DNA of 64,000 nucleotides from Marinilabiliaceae bacterium ANBcel2 (GCA_029688995.1 JARULA010000001.1:62001-126000), one strand, 5' to 3'; shown: positions 18,425-28,237, counted from the first letter of the stretch. Numbers and translations are program-made. The notes: generated by a model from the letters alone, not told the origin.

Positions 18425-20554
18425 CTATTCATCTATACATTTTAAAAGAACCACTGCCTGTCCGTAAACATCAATATTATCAGATGGCTTTAAAATATAC
18501 TCTTCACTATTTTCATCAAAGAAGCTCTCTTTTGTATCCATTATTTTAATCCACTTTTTACCCCACCTTTCATCAGGAAGAGAAAATTGTACCGATTTAT
18601 AATATGAATTGAACATAATATAAAAACTATTGTCAACCACAGGATCACCCGAATCAGATTTTGCCCTTACACCTTTACCCGATAAAAAAACTCCCAATGA
18701 TTTTGCAAAAGAGGAGTTCCATAACTCTTCACTCATATTGCGCCCATCGGGTGAAAACCACTCAATATCGGTCACTCCTTCGCCCCTAATAGGCTGATAT
18801 TTAAACCATTTTCTACGACAAAACACAGGGTGACGTTTGCGAAAATGAATTAAAGCTGCAGTAAACTCCAAAAGATCTCTATCACAATTTTCCCAATCGA
18901 GCCAAGAGAGTTCATTATCCTGACAATATGCATTATTATTTCCCCTTTGACTCCTTCCCAGCTCATCACCGGATAACAGCATCGGGACACCTTGTGACAA
19001 AAACAGGGTAGCTAAAAAATTTCTTATCTGTCTTGCTCTTAACTTATTAACCTCATCATCATCTGTAGGTCCTTCAACCCCACAATTCCAAGAACGGTTA
19101 TGATCTTCACCATCGCGATTATCTTCACCATTATCATGATTATGTTTTTGATTATATGAAACAAGATCTTTTAAAGTAAACCCATCATGAGCAGTAATAA
19201 AATTTATACTGGCAGTGGGTGTACGCCAGTTGTCAAAATAGAGATCTGAGCTACCTGTTATTCTATTTGCAAATTCGGGTAACATCTCATCTTCACCTTT
19301 CCAAAAATCTCGCATACAGTCACGATACTTGGCATTCCATTCCATCCAACCGGCAGGAAAGTTTCCTACCTGAAAACCATCTTCACCTAAATCCCAGGGC
19401 TCTGCAATAAGCTTAACCTGAGACAATACAGGATCTTGATGAAGAACATCAAAAAAGGATCCCCATTTATCCACATCATCAAATTCACGTGCCAAAACAG
19501 GAGCCAAATCAAACCTAAATCCATCTACATGCATCTCTAAAACCCAATATCTCAAACTATCCATTATTAACCTCAATATAGTTGGATGAACAGTATTTAA
19601 AGTATTACCTGTACCTGTATAATCAACATAAAACCTCTGCTCTTCGTCCAACCTGTAATAAGATACATTGTCAACCCCTCTAAAACTCAAAGTAGGACCA
19701 AGATGGTTCCCCTCAGCAGTATGGTTATATACAACATCTAAAATCACCTCTATACCAGCCTTGTGGAGATCTTTAACCATCTGTTTAAACTCCCATAACT
19801 GCTCCCCATTTGATCCTGATGAGGAGTAGCGTGCATCAGGAGCAAAAAAGGCAATGGTATTATATCCCCAATAATTTGTTAACCCCTGCTCAACCAATCG
19901 ACGATCGGCAACAAATTGATGAACCGGCATAAGCTCTACTGCATTTATTCCCAACTTTTTAAAATATTTAATAGATTCGGGATGAGAAACAGCTGCAAAA
20001 GTACCTCGAATATTTTCCGGAATAGATGGAGCTAACTTACTAAATCCTTTAACATGCATCTCATATATTATGGTATCATGCATTGGTAGTAATGGATGAC
20101 AATCATCCTCCCAGTTAAAATTATCATCGGTAACAATACACTTAGGAATAAAGGGAGCAGAGTCTGAATCACTAAAAGATTGATCCTGCTTATCACTAGA
20201 AACATCATAACCAAAAAGAGCATCATCCCACTTTATAACACCTTCTAAAGCTTTGGCATAAGGATCGATCAACAACTTATTAGAATTAAAGCGACTTCCT
20301 TCATCTGGCTTATACGGACCATGGATACGATAACCATATTTTTGTCCCGGTTGTATTCCGGGAATATAAATATGCCAATTATGATGAGTTCTCTCAACAA
20401 CCTTTATACGAGTCTCTTCATTATTAGAATTAAAAAGAGATAATTCTACACCATGAGCATTGTCAGCAAAAAGAGCAAAATTAACTCCCTTACCGTCATA
20501 ATATGCTCCTAAAGGATAAGGTTTACCGGGCATGCACTTAATATTAGATTCCAT
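18425..20554 (-). CDS. glgX: Glycogen debranching enzyme, GlgX/TreX type
   Basis: GH13 isoamylase-type debranching enzyme (709 aa from the ATG at 20554). It cleaves alpha-1,6 branches of glycogen to release linear malto-oligosaccharides, the substrate of TreY. The N-terminal GKPYPLGAYYDGKGVNFA is the family CBM48 start. The barrel has nucleophile Asp349 in FRFDLAPVLA, LIAEPWDLGEDGFQVG and NFITAHDGFTLKDLV, all characteristic of GlgX/TreX. An in-frame ATG 16 codons upstream would add a hydrophobic stretch that could mimic a signal peptide; the family match starts after it, so I chose the shorter form. First gene of the trehalose operon, with 122 nt before treZ. Confidence 0.93.
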   Translation of the reverse strand: MESNIKCMPGKPYPLGAYYDGKGVNFALFADNAHGVELSLFNSNNEETRIKVVERTHHNWHIYIPGIQPGQKYGYRIHGPYKPDEGSRFNSNKLLIDPYAKALEGVIKWDDALFGYDVSSDKQDQSFSDSDSAPFIPKCIVTDDNFNWEDDCHPLLPMHDTIIYEMHVKGFSKLAPSIPENIRGTFAAVSHPESIKYFKKLGINAVELMPVHQFVADRRLVEQGLTNYWGYNTIAFFAPDARYSSSGSNGEQLWEFKQMVKDLHKAGIEVILDVVYNHTAEGNHLGPTLSFRGVDNVSYYRLDEEQRFYVDYTGTGNTLNTVHPTILRLIMDSLRYWVLEMHVDGFRFDLAPVLAREFDDVDKWGSFFDVLHQDPVLSQVKLIAEPWDLGEDGFQVGNFPAGWMEWNAKYRDCMRDFWKGEDEMLPEFANRITGSSDLYFDNWRTPTASINFITAHDGFTLKDLVSYNQKHNHDNGEDNRDGEDHNRSWNCGVEGPTDDDEVNKLRARQIRNFLATLFLSQGVPMLLSGDELGRSQRGNNNAYCQDNELSWLDWENCDRDLLEFTAALIHFRKRHPVFCRRKWFKYQPIRGEGVTDIEWFSPDGRNMSEELWNSSFAKSLGVFLSGKGVRAKSDSGDPVVDNSFYIMFNSYYKSVQFSLPDERWGKKWIKIMDTKESFFDENSEEYILKPSDNIDVYGQAVVLLKCIDE

Positions 20555-20732
20555 AACCACACATAAAAAAATGATTAAAAAACAATATAAATCAACTAAC
20601 AAATAAGATGAAAGTGATTATGGATATAATTTACACCATTTTTAATTAATAAGCTCGACAAACAGAAAAAAAAGAGTTAAAGCCTACTATAAAATTCGTT
20701 ATGTAATATATAAAAATAGATAGTAGAGTTTA

Positions 20733-20796
20733 AAAAAAACAATATGACGGACAGAAAGGGTTAGGGTTAAGAGAGTATAAGTCTGTCCGTCATATT
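20733..20796 (-). terminator. Orphan 15-bp hairpin with T tract upstream of glgX
   Basis: AATATGACGGACAGA (20741-20755) and TCTGTCCGTCATATT (20782-20796) are perfect inverted repeats around a 26-nt loop. On the minus strand the hairpin is followed by G and eight T residues, the form of a Rho-independent terminator pointing at glgX. It would stop a transcript from the 20.8-21.2 kb region or act as a premature terminator in a long glgX leader. Confidence 0.6.
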
Positions 20797-21218
20797 AAAC
20801 GTCATCCGTCTAAACACAATAACTTTACAAATAAGTCTATTGCATATAGAGGACAACAGATCTATTCTTAGCTGTTGCTACATGAAGGCGCTTTTGGCAG
20901 ATTCCATCGATTTCAATTGAAAGATGAATTTTTCAACTTCACCTAATAAAGAAGGATGAAAGCATCTACTTAACAGTTGCAAATATTTATCATCGCATCT
21001 CTTATTCAAAAATACAAATTTAATTATAAAAACAACAAAAAAACAAATGGTTATTTTACAAAATATTTAGCAAAATCAATATATTATATTAAATAATTTT
21101 ACTGTTAAATGTTAGCCCGGCTACAAGTAGTAACAGTAACAAAGATCAAGAGTAAGGAAAAACAAAAATAAAAAGCTATTTTTGTATTAATTTCGTAATC
21201 ATATTAATCCTAAAGGTC
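20797..21218. other. Intergenic region upstream of the M13 peptidase gene
   Basis: About 420 bp with no confident gene. A partial repeat of the hairpin arm (GTCATCCGTC, 20801-20810) follows the hairpin. On the minus strand a frame ending in TAG at 20878 is open for about 60 codons and has a protein-like tail (RCFHPSLLGEVEKF, then MESAKSAFM), but it has no ATG, GTG or convincing start. The region must contain the promoter of the peptidase gene at 21219. A possible Bacteroidota -7 element, TATTTTTG, lies at 21177-21184 without a clear -33 partner. Confidence 0.35.
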
Positions 21219-23249
21219 ATGACAAAACTTCGCCATCTACTTATTTTATTTACAATTTTTACTTTTTTTATGACAACAGGTTTTTCAGGCAAAGCAGAAG
21301 AAGAGAAAAGCTTTTTTAATCCGGATAAAAACATATCACCGGCAGATGATTTCTATCTTCATGTTAACAACAACTGGCTTAAAAACAACTCAATGCCCGA
21401 TCATTATAGCAGATATGGAGCTTTTGAGCAATTAAATGAAGAAAATGAACAAAAAATATATGATCTGGTAATTAAAATAAAAAATGACACAGAGGCCAGC
21501 GAAGGAAGCAATAGACAAAAAATAAGAGATTTTTATATTTCGGCTCTCGACACACAATCTTTAAACAGAGAAAGAGACAAGCCGTTAAAGCCTCTATTAA
21601 AAATAGTTGATAACATAAAGAGCAAAAATGATATTGCCGAGGTTACTGCCAAACTGCATAGCATGGGTATAAGACCATTTTTTGGCATGGGCGCTTCACA
21701 AGATCGCCGCAACAGTGAGAGGATGATAGCTTATGTTAGTCAGGGCGGACTAGGAATGTCGGATCGTGACTACTACCTTAAAGAGGGAGAAAGAAACAGA
21801 GAAATAAAAGAGGGGTATGTTGATTTTATTGAAAAAACTTTCAATCTGGCCGGATATAGCAGCAAAGAAGCAACCAACAAAGCAGAAAATATTTTAAAAA
21901 TAGAAACAGCACTGGCAGAGGCATCAATGGATAGATTAACATTAAGAAATCCTTTGGCAACTTATAATAAAATCACTACAACCGAGCTAAAAGAGATCTC
22001 TCCACAATTCAACTGGACAAAATATTTTAATAGCAGAGGAGTCTCCTTTGAAACCTTAAATGCCGGTCAGCCCAACTTCCTGAAAAAAGTCTCAACACTA
22101 TTAGATGAAACACCAATAGAAAAATTAAAGGATTATATAAAATGGAATATTTACAACAGCTCTGCTACCTATCTAAGTTCCGATTTTAATGATGCCTCCT
22201 TTGCTTTTTATGGTAAAACCATGACAGGAACATCAACACAAAGAGAGAGATGGAAAAGGGTTCTTAGTGTTATAAATAGCAATATTGGAGAGGCGCTCGG
22301 ACAAGAATATGTTAAATTATATTTTCCCGAAGAGAATAAAGAGAGAATGACCGATTTGGTTGAACATTTGCGCCTATCCTTTAAAGAGAGAATTAAAGAT
22401 TTGGAGTGGATGGAAGAGAAGACAAAAGAGCATGCTCTGGAAAAGCTTGCATCTATGAATGTGAAGATAGGGTATCCCGATAAGTGGACCAGCTATGAAA
22501 AATTATCGATAAAAAAACAACCATATATAAAAAATGTATGGGAAGCAAGATCTTTTAATATTAATGAAAACCTAAAAAAAATTGGAGAGCCAGTTGACAG
22601 AGATGAATGGTTTATGAATCCGCAAACAGTTAATGCGTACTACCACCCTGTTATGAACGAAATTGTTTTTCCGGCAGCAATATTACAGCCTCCATTTTTC
22701 TATCCCAATGGAGATGATGCAATCAACTACGGAGCTATAGGAATGGTAATAGGCCATGAAATGACTCACGGTTTTGATGATCAGGGAAGAAGATATGCAA
22801 GTGATGGAAACATGACAGACTGGTGGAGTGAGAAGGATAGCAAAAGATTTGAGACTAAATCTAAAGTACTGGTAGAACAATACAATAACTATGTAGTACT
22901 TGACTCCCTAACAATCAATGGAGAGTTAAGCCTGGGAGAAAATATAGCTGATCTGGGAGGTTTAAGCATTGCCTATCAAGCTCTGCAAAACAAACTTGAA
23001 GAGGATGGACGTCCTGATAATATTAATGGGTTAACACCTGAACAACGCTTTTTTATCTCTTATGCAAAGGTGTGGAGAAGTCATATTCGAGATCAACGCC
23101 TTATGCAGCAAATAAACGAAGGTCCACATTCACCAGGAGAAGCCAGAGTTAATGGAATTGTTTACAATATGGAGCAATTCTATGAAGCTTTTAATATCAA
23201 AAATGGTAAAAGGTATATAGAGCCCTCTAACAGAACTAAAATATGGTAA
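21219..23249 (+). CDS. M13 (neprilysin/PepO) family zinc metallopeptidase
   Basis: Secreted or periplasmic M13 endopeptidase (676 aa). The signal peptide covers about residues 1-27. The zinc site is HEMTH (His513, Glu514, His517) with third ligand Glu574 and Asp578 in ENIADLGGL. The substrate-binding motif VNAYYHP lies about 70 residues before the zinc site, as in neprilysin and PepO, and the C-terminus ends in a short basic ...KIW. Length and domain order are normal for the family. The gene is convergent with hemH (14 nt apart), with no obvious terminator between them. A peptide-degrading role is known for the family; the particular substrate is unknown. Confidence 0.93.
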   Translation: MTKLRHLLILFTIFTFFMTTGFSGKAEEEKSFFNPDKNISPADDFYLHVNNNWLKNNSMPDHYSRYGAFEQLNEENEQKIYDLVIKIKNDTEASEGSNRQKIRDFYISALDTQSLNRERDKPLKPLLKIVDNIKSKNDIAEVTAKLHSMGIRPFFGMGASQDRRNSERMIAYVSQGGLGMSDRDYYLKEGERNREIKEGYVDFIEKTFNLAGYSSKEATNKAENILKIETALAEASMDRLTLRNPLATYNKITTTELKEISPQFNWTKYFNSRGVSFETLNAGQPNFLKKVSTLLDETPIEKLKDYIKWNIYNSSATYLSSDFNDASFAFYGKTMTGTSTQRERWKRVLSVINSNIGEALGQEYVKLYFPEENKERMTDLVEHLRLSFKERIKDLEWMEEKTKEHALEKLASMNVKIGYPDKWTSYEKLSIKKQPYIKNVWEARSFNINENLKKIGEPVDRDEWFMNPQTVNAYYHPVMNEIVFPAAILQPPFFYPNGDDAINYGAIGMVIGHEMTHGFDDQGRRYASDGNMTDWWSEKDSKRFETKSKVLVEQYNNYVVLDSLTINGELSLGENIADLGGLSIAYQALQNKLEEDGRPDNINGLTPEQRFFISYAKVWRSHIRDQRLMQQINEGPHSPGEARVNGIVYNMEQFYEAFNIKNGKRYIEPSNRTKIW

Positions 23250-23262
23250 AACAATCTCTGTT

Positions 23263-24285
23263 CTACGCTTTTAATTGAGCAGTAAGCGAGCATATTGCAT
23301 CTACCCATTTAGAATCACTATTTAAAGATGGTACAAGATCAAAATGCTCGCCTCCTGCTTTAATAAAAACTTCTCTTGCTTCATCTCCAAGCTCTTCTAA
23401 TGTTTCAAGACAGTCAGTAACAAATGAGGGAGCAACTACTAAAAGTTTTTTAACTCCCTTAGCAGGAAGATTTTTTACAACCGTGCTGGTAAATGGTGAA
23501 AGCCACTTATCATTTCCCAGTCTGGATTGAAATGATACTGAATATCTGGTATCGTCTAAACCAAGCTTTGAGGCGACCAGTGAAGTGGTCTCATATATTT
23601 GATGCCGATAACAAAACTTATGAGCTGCTGATTTAACGCGGCAACAATCGCTGGTTTGCAAGCAATGACTTTTTGTGACATCATCTTTTAATATATGACG
23701 AACCGGTAATCCATGATAACTAAACAAAATGTGATCATAAGTCGACAGGTCAAATCTTAAAAGTGAAAAACAAAGAGCATCTATATAGAACTTATCACTA
23801 TAAAAAGGAGGAACAAAATCTATATCGAAGCTAAATTTACCTCGTTGCACTTGCTTCTCAACAGAACCGGCAGCAGTTCCATAACTACTTCTTGCATAAT
23901 GAGGATATAAAGGCAAAACTATAAGTTTTCTTAAATCAGACTTTTCCCTGTTAATCTGTGACAAAATTTTACCAATGGAAGGATTACCATAGCGCATTGC
24001 AATATATACAGGAAAATCAACTTTCTTGGCGACTGAGTTTTGCAGCTCTCTGCTCTTAACAATTAAAGGAGCTCCCGAATCACTCCATACAGATTGATAT
24101 TTACGGGAGCTTTTCGCTGTCCTAAAAGGTACAATGATACCATTTACCAAAAGATATCGTAACGGCTTAGCTATATCAATAACTGCAGGATCCATCAGGA
24201 ACTCCTGTAAATATTTTTTTACATCATTTTTATCAGGTGAATCGGGAGATCCAAGATTCACCATTAACAGAGCATTTTTTGACAT
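23263..24285 (-). CDS. hemH: Ferrochelatase
   Basis: Ferrochelatase (340 aa) inserts Fe2+ into protoporphyrin IX, or coproporphyrin III in the alternative pathway, to form heme. Evidence is the N-terminal LLMVNLGSPDSPDKNDVKKY motif, the catalytic His in LFSYHGLPVRH and the C-terminal APSFVTDCLETLEELGDEA signature. The start is 4 nt from the stop of the upstream Trp-Met repeat gene, so the two may be co-transcribed. No other heme genes are in the window. Confidence 0.95.
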   Translation of the reverse strand: MSKNALLMVNLGSPDSPDKNDVKKYLQEFLMDPAVIDIAKPLRYLLVNGIIVPFRTAKSSRKYQSVWSDSGAPLIVKSRELQNSVAKKVDFPVYIAMRYGNPSIGKILSQINREKSDLRKLIVLPLYPHYARSSYGTAAGSVEKQVQRGKFSFDIDFVPPFYSDKFYIDALCFSLLRFDLSTYDHILFSYHGLPVRHILKDDVTKSHCLQTSDCCRVKSAAHKFCYRHQIYETTSLVASKLGLDDTRYSVSFQSRLGNDKWLSPFTSTVVKNLPAKGVKKLLVVAPSFVTDCLETLEELGDEAREVFIKAGGEHFDLVPSLNSDSKWVDAICSLTAQLKA

Positions 24286-24289
24286 TAAT

Positions 24290-24796
24290 TCATTTTATTG
24301 TAACTGCCTTAAACATCCACTGCTCAACAGAGTTAAAATCACAATTAATAACCGATGGAATTTTATACATCCATTGATCAATTAGATTAATCTCAAGGCT
24401 TGAAATAAGATCTGTAACAACAAACTCCTCAAAATTATACATCCACTCATAAAGTTCATTATCACCTTCATCATAAGTTTCATTAGTCCAGTCGGTACGA
24501 TACATCCACTCTGCAACCGGACTGTAATCTTCGTTTATCTTATTATCCTCTTCTCCAAACATCCAACCCTCTATTGATTCAAAAGACTCAGGAATAAATG
24601 AATCTTCATAAACCATCCACTCCTCTATCTCTTCCATCGCCTCAAAAACAATAGGTATATTAAAACAGAACGAATAAATTGCCGGTTTTAAATAGTTCAA
24701 CTCCTTACACTTTTGCTGACCATTTATAGAAACCAATAAACCGACAGAAAAGAGAATTAAAACGAAACTCCGAAATAAAATAGATTCAGTTTTCAT
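24290..24796 (-). CDS. Secreted protein with six Trp-Met repeats, unknown function
   Basis: A 168-aa protein with a basic N-terminus and hydrophobic signal sequence (about residues 1-26). The mature part is strongly acidic and contains six copies of a short motif [E/D/A]x-W-M-[Y/F/V], with Trp at residues 60, 78, 97, 118, 142 and 160 (spacing 18-24). Each Trp-Met is usually preceded by Glu or Gln and an aliphatic or Tyr residue, as in IEEWM, VAEWM, LYEWM and VEQWM. I cannot assign a function. The periodicity suggests a tandem structural repeat or a ligand-binding array outside the cytoplasm. It lies 4 nt before hemH on the same strand. Confidence 0.8.
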   Translation of the reverse strand: MKTESILFRSFVLILFSVGLLVSINGQQKCKELNYLKPAIYSFCFNIPIVFEAMEEIEEWMVYEDSFIPESFESIEGWMFGEEDNKINEDYSPVAEWMYRTDWTNETYDEGDNELYEWMYNFEEFVVTDLISSLEINLIDQWMYKIPSVINCDFNSVEQWMFKAVTIK

Positions 24797-24909
24797 AGTG
24801 GTTCCTCAGATTAAAAGTTAATTAACAAAGGGGAAAATAGCATTCCGGGAACAACACTCCTTTATCTTCTCTCGTAATTTAAAGAATAAATTTCAAAAAA
24901 ACAAAAATA

Positions 24910-26169
24910 TCACCTCTTTTTACGAGACTTTTTTCTCTTTCTTTTTCCGTTTTTAAATTCGGTTTCATTATCAACTGCTTCATCTATCAATTTTTGCCAA
25001 TCATGATCAGCATCAACCGAGAGATCTATTGCAGCCTCATAATCATCTTCATCAAGATCAAACAATGGTATTGGTTTGCCTGTATATGATTCTACAGCTT
25101 TCAGTTTTTCCTGCTCACTTATATCACAAAAAGAGAGTGCAATACCTCTTTTACTTCCTCTACCAGTACGCCCAACACGATGAACATAATTTTCAGGATC
25201 ATCTGGCATGTCATAATTGATTACATATTCTACCCCTTCAATATCAATTCCTCTGGCACTTACATCGGTTGCAATTAAAACATTAATATTACCACACCTA
25301 AAATCCTCTAAAACAGCACTTCGCTCCTTTTGAATTTTATCGCCGTGAATTGATTCAGCAAAAATATCAACCCTGTGCATAGCCTTAACAACACGCTCGG
25401 CGCGCACTTTTGTTCGTACAAAAACAAGGAGTTTACTTTTCGGGTTACCCTTAATTATACGTTCCAAAAAGAATCGTTTATCATCCATTTTTACATGAAC
25501 AACCGAATGATCTACATTTTTAGAAACCGGATCTTTGGGAGATATATGAATTCGAACAGCATCTTTAACTAACTTATATGCAAGCTTTTTTATACTCTTA
25601 TCAATTGTAGCCGAAAAGAAAAGTGTTTGACGTTTAAAAGGCAACCTCTTTACAAGTTGTGTGATATCATTAAAAAAACCTTTCTCCAACATATGATCAG
25701 CCTCATCAACAACCAATACTTCAACTCTGGAAAAGTTTATATCACCCTGCGAGGCCAAATCGAAAAGACGTCCCGGTGTTGCTGCAAGTATATCCAGCCC
25801 TTTGTTTAAAGACTCTTTTTGAGGGTCCTGACTAACACCCCCATATAAAGCAAAGTTTCTTAATGATGTGTTTTTGGTAAGAGAGCTAAAAAGAGAGTTT
25901 ACCTGCGCTGCCAACTCATGAGTAGGCACCATAACTATACATCTTACCTCACCAGCTTTAAGTTTTCTTTCTCTTTTTAAAAAAGTATCGATAACAGGAA
26001 TTGCATAGGCGGCAGTTTTACCTGTACCGGTTTGAGCTATCGCAAGTAAATCCTCTCCTTCTAATACAGCAGGTATAGCTTTATATTGAATGTCGGTAGG
26101 ACGTTTAAAACCTAATGTAACTAAATTATGCAATAGATTTTTATCCAAATTATATGCAGCAAACTTCAT
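24910..26169 (-). CDS. DEAD-box RNA helicase, RhlE-like
   Basis: ATP-dependent RNA helicase (419 aa). Motifs in order: Q motif GFKRPTDIQ (residues 20-28), Walker A AQTGTGKT with Lys51, PTHELAAQ (Ia), TPGR (Ib), VDEADHM (II), SAT (III), ATDVSARGID (V) and HRVGRTGR (VI). A short Lys/Arg-rich tail ends the protein (KNGKRKRKKSRKKR), a common RNA-binding extension in RhlE-type helicases. Likely roles are ribosome assembly or cold-dependent RNA remodelling, from family knowledge. It is monocistronic and divergent from speA. Confidence 0.93.
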   Translation of the reverse strand: MKFAAYNLDKNLLHNLVTLGFKRPTDIQYKAIPAVLEGEDLLAIAQTGTGKTAAYAIPVIDTFLKRERKLKAGEVRCIVMVPTHELAAQVNSLFSSLTKNTSLRNFALYGGVSQDPQKESLNKGLDILAATPGRLFDLASQGDINFSRVEVLVVDEADHMLEKGFFNDITQLVKRLPFKRQTLFFSATIDKSIKKLAYKLVKDAVRIHISPKDPVSKNVDHSVVHVKMDDKRFFLERIIKGNPKSKLLVFVRTKVRAERVVKAMHRVDIFAESIHGDKIQKERSAVLEDFRCGNINVLIATDVSARGIDIEGVEYVINYDMPDDPENYVHRVGRTGRGSKRGIALSFCDISEQEKLKAVESYTGKPIPLFDLDEDDYEAAIDLSVDADHDWQKLIDEAVDNETEFKNGKRKRKKSRKKR

Positions 26170-26296
26170 AATTTCTTATTTCTTTTATTTCTTATGCTGC
26201 TGCAAATATATATTAACTATATTTACTTAAGTGAAACAGAACAATAATAATTTTAAGAGATATAAAATAGATTGTTAATTAAAAAGAGAACGTGAC

Positions 26297-28189
26297 GTGA
26301 GAAAATGGCGTATCGAAGATTCTGCAGAACTATACAATATTAACGGATGGGGATTAGACTACTTTTCTATAAATGAAAAAGGAAATATCACTGTTACCCC
26401 CGAAAAAAAGTGTCAGGGAGCCGATATAAAAGAAATAATGGACGAATTAACAGTCCGTGATATACCCGGGCCTCTTCTGTTAAGATTTCCGGGTATTTTA
26501 AATAACAGAATTGATACAATCTTTAACTGCTTTAAAAAAGCTGCTGAAGAGTATAAATATAAAGCGAGCAACTACCTGGTTTACCCTATAAAAGTGAACC
26601 AGATGAGGCAGGTTGTGGAAGAGATTGTAAGTCACGGAAAAAAATATAATATCGGACTCGAAGCGGGGTCTAAACCGGAGCTTCATGCGGTTCTTGCAAT
26701 TAATACCGAAATAAACTCTTTAATTATATGTAACGGATATAAAGATGAAGATTATATTGAATTAGCCCTTTTAGCCCAAAAAATGGGGAAAAGAATCTTT
26801 ATTGTAGTAGAAAAACTCAATGAGCTTAAACTAATAACATCAATAGCAAAAAAAATTAAAATTAGTCCGAATATAGGAATCCGAATAAAACTCTCAAGTA
26901 GCGGTAGTGGCAAATGGGAAGAGTCGGGAGGTGACAGAAGTAAGTTTGGCTTAACCTCGGGTGAGTTAATAGACGCTCTGGAATATCTTGACAATAAAGG
27001 ATTAAAAGATTGTGTAAAACTTATTCACTTTCATATAGGAAGTCAAATTAACAAAATAAGAAAAATTAAGACTGCCTTAAGAGAAGCTGCTCAATTCTAC
27101 ATTCAGCTCCACAAGCTGGGATGCAATATTGATATTGTGGATATAGGGGGTGGTTTAGGTGTAGATTATGACGGAACACGTTCATCAATGAGTGAAAGTA
27201 GTATTAACTACACAATACAGGAATATGTAAATGATGCTATATCAAATTTCACAATTGCAGCAGACAAACAAAACATACCACATCCACATATAATTACAGA
27301 GTCGGGTAGATCTCTTACTGCTCACCACTCTGTTTTGGTGTTTGAAGTTATGGAGGCAACCTCCCCTCCTATGTGGCTGGATGAGGATTGTACAGATGAT
27401 AATGATCATGACCTTGTTAAAGAGCTTTATGACCTGTGGAATAATCTTAATCAAACAAAAATATTGGAGACATGGCATGATGCACTTCAAATAAGAGAGG
27501 AGGCTCTTGACCGCTTTAGCCTTGGAGTGTTAGACCTTCCAACAAGAGCTAAGGTTGAGAGACTGTTTTGGTCAACAGCACAGGAAATTCTAGAAATGGC
27601 TTCCAGCTTAAAACATCCGCCATTTGAGCTGCGAAATCTATCAAGACTTCTTGCTGACAAGTATTTCTGTAATTTTTCACTCTTTCAATCACTACCCGAC
27701 TCATGGGCCATAGATCAAATATTTCCAATAATGCCTTTGCACAGATTAAATGAAAAACCGGTAAGACAAGCTACTTTTCAAGATATCACTTGCGACTCTG
27801 ACGGAAAAATAGACAATTTTATTGCCACAAGAAATATTGCTCATTACCTGCCTGTACACACTTTAAAAGAGAATGAGCCATATTATATTGGTGTCTTTTT
27901 AACGGGTGCATATCAAGAGATACTGGGTGATTTACACAACCTTTTTGGAGATACAAATGCAGTTCACATATCTGTAAACAAAGAAGGTTATAAAATAGAT
28001 CAAATAATCGATGGCGAAACTGTTGCCGAAGTATTAGAATATGTTCAGTTCAATCCCAAAAAGCTTGTTCGTACAGTTGAAGGATGGGTTACCAGCTCTG
28101 TAAAATCAGGAAAGATTTCTCCGGCCGAAGGAAAAGAGTTTTTATCTAACTACAGATCGGGTCTCTATGGTTACACCTATCTTGAATAA
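26297..28189 (+). CDS. speA: Biosynthetic arginine decarboxylase
   Basis: PLP-dependent fold III decarboxylase (630 aa) making agmatine, the first step of polyamine synthesis. PLP Lys99 lies in the YPIKVNQ motif. HFHIGSQI, DIGGGLGVDYDG (phosphate-binding glycine loop) and ESGRSLTAHH follow in the usual order, and the length matches SpeA (about 630-660 aa). The start is a GTG; the N-terminal WRIEDSAELYNINGWG is the conserved family beginning. Transcription is divergent from the helicase gene and ends at a shared bidirectional terminator with thrA. Confidence 0.95.
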   Translation: MRKWRIEDSAELYNINGWGLDYFSINEKGNITVTPEKKCQGADIKEIMDELTVRDIPGPLLLRFPGILNNRIDTIFNCFKKAAEEYKYKASNYLVYPIKVNQMRQVVEEIVSHGKKYNIGLEAGSKPELHAVLAINTEINSLIICNGYKDEDYIELALLAQKMGKRIFIVVEKLNELKLITSIAKKIKISPNIGIRIKLSSSGSGKWEESGGDRSKFGLTSGELIDALEYLDNKGLKDCVKLIHFHIGSQINKIRKIKTALREAAQFYIQLHKLGCNIDIVDIGGGLGVDYDGTRSSMSESSINYTIQEYVNDAISNFTIAADKQNIPHPHIITESGRSLTAHHSVLVFEVMEATSPPMWLDEDCTDDNDHDLVKELYDLWNNLNQTKILETWHDALQIREEALDRFSLGVLDLPTRAKVERLFWSTAQEILEMASSLKHPPFELRNLSRLLADKYFCNFSLFQSLPDSWAIDQIFPIMPLHRLNEKPVRQATFQDITCDSDGKIDNFIATRNIAHYLPVHTLKENEPYYIGVFLTGAYQEILGDLHNLFGDTNAVHISVNKEGYKIDQIIDGETVAEVLEYVQFNPKKLVRTVEGWVTSSVKSGKISPAEGKEFLSNYRSGLYGYTYLE

Positions 28190-28198
28190 TAAACTTAA

Positions 28199-28237
28199 AA
28201 AATGGGCTGCAAAAAAAAATGTTAAACAGCCCATTTT
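28199..28237. terminator. Bidirectional terminator between speA and thrA
   Basis: AAAATGGGCTG (28199-28209) and CAGCCCATTTT (28227-28237) form a perfect 11-bp stem. It is followed by a T tract in both directions, T4 after speA and T6 on the thrA side. The position between two convergent genes fits a shared terminator. Confidence 0.9.

Noticed and set aside
20756-20781. Telomere-like GGGTTAGGGTT in the hairpin loop
   Set aside because: Only about two copies are present inside a bacterial hairpin loop. There is no sign of a linear replicon end, so I treat it as chance.
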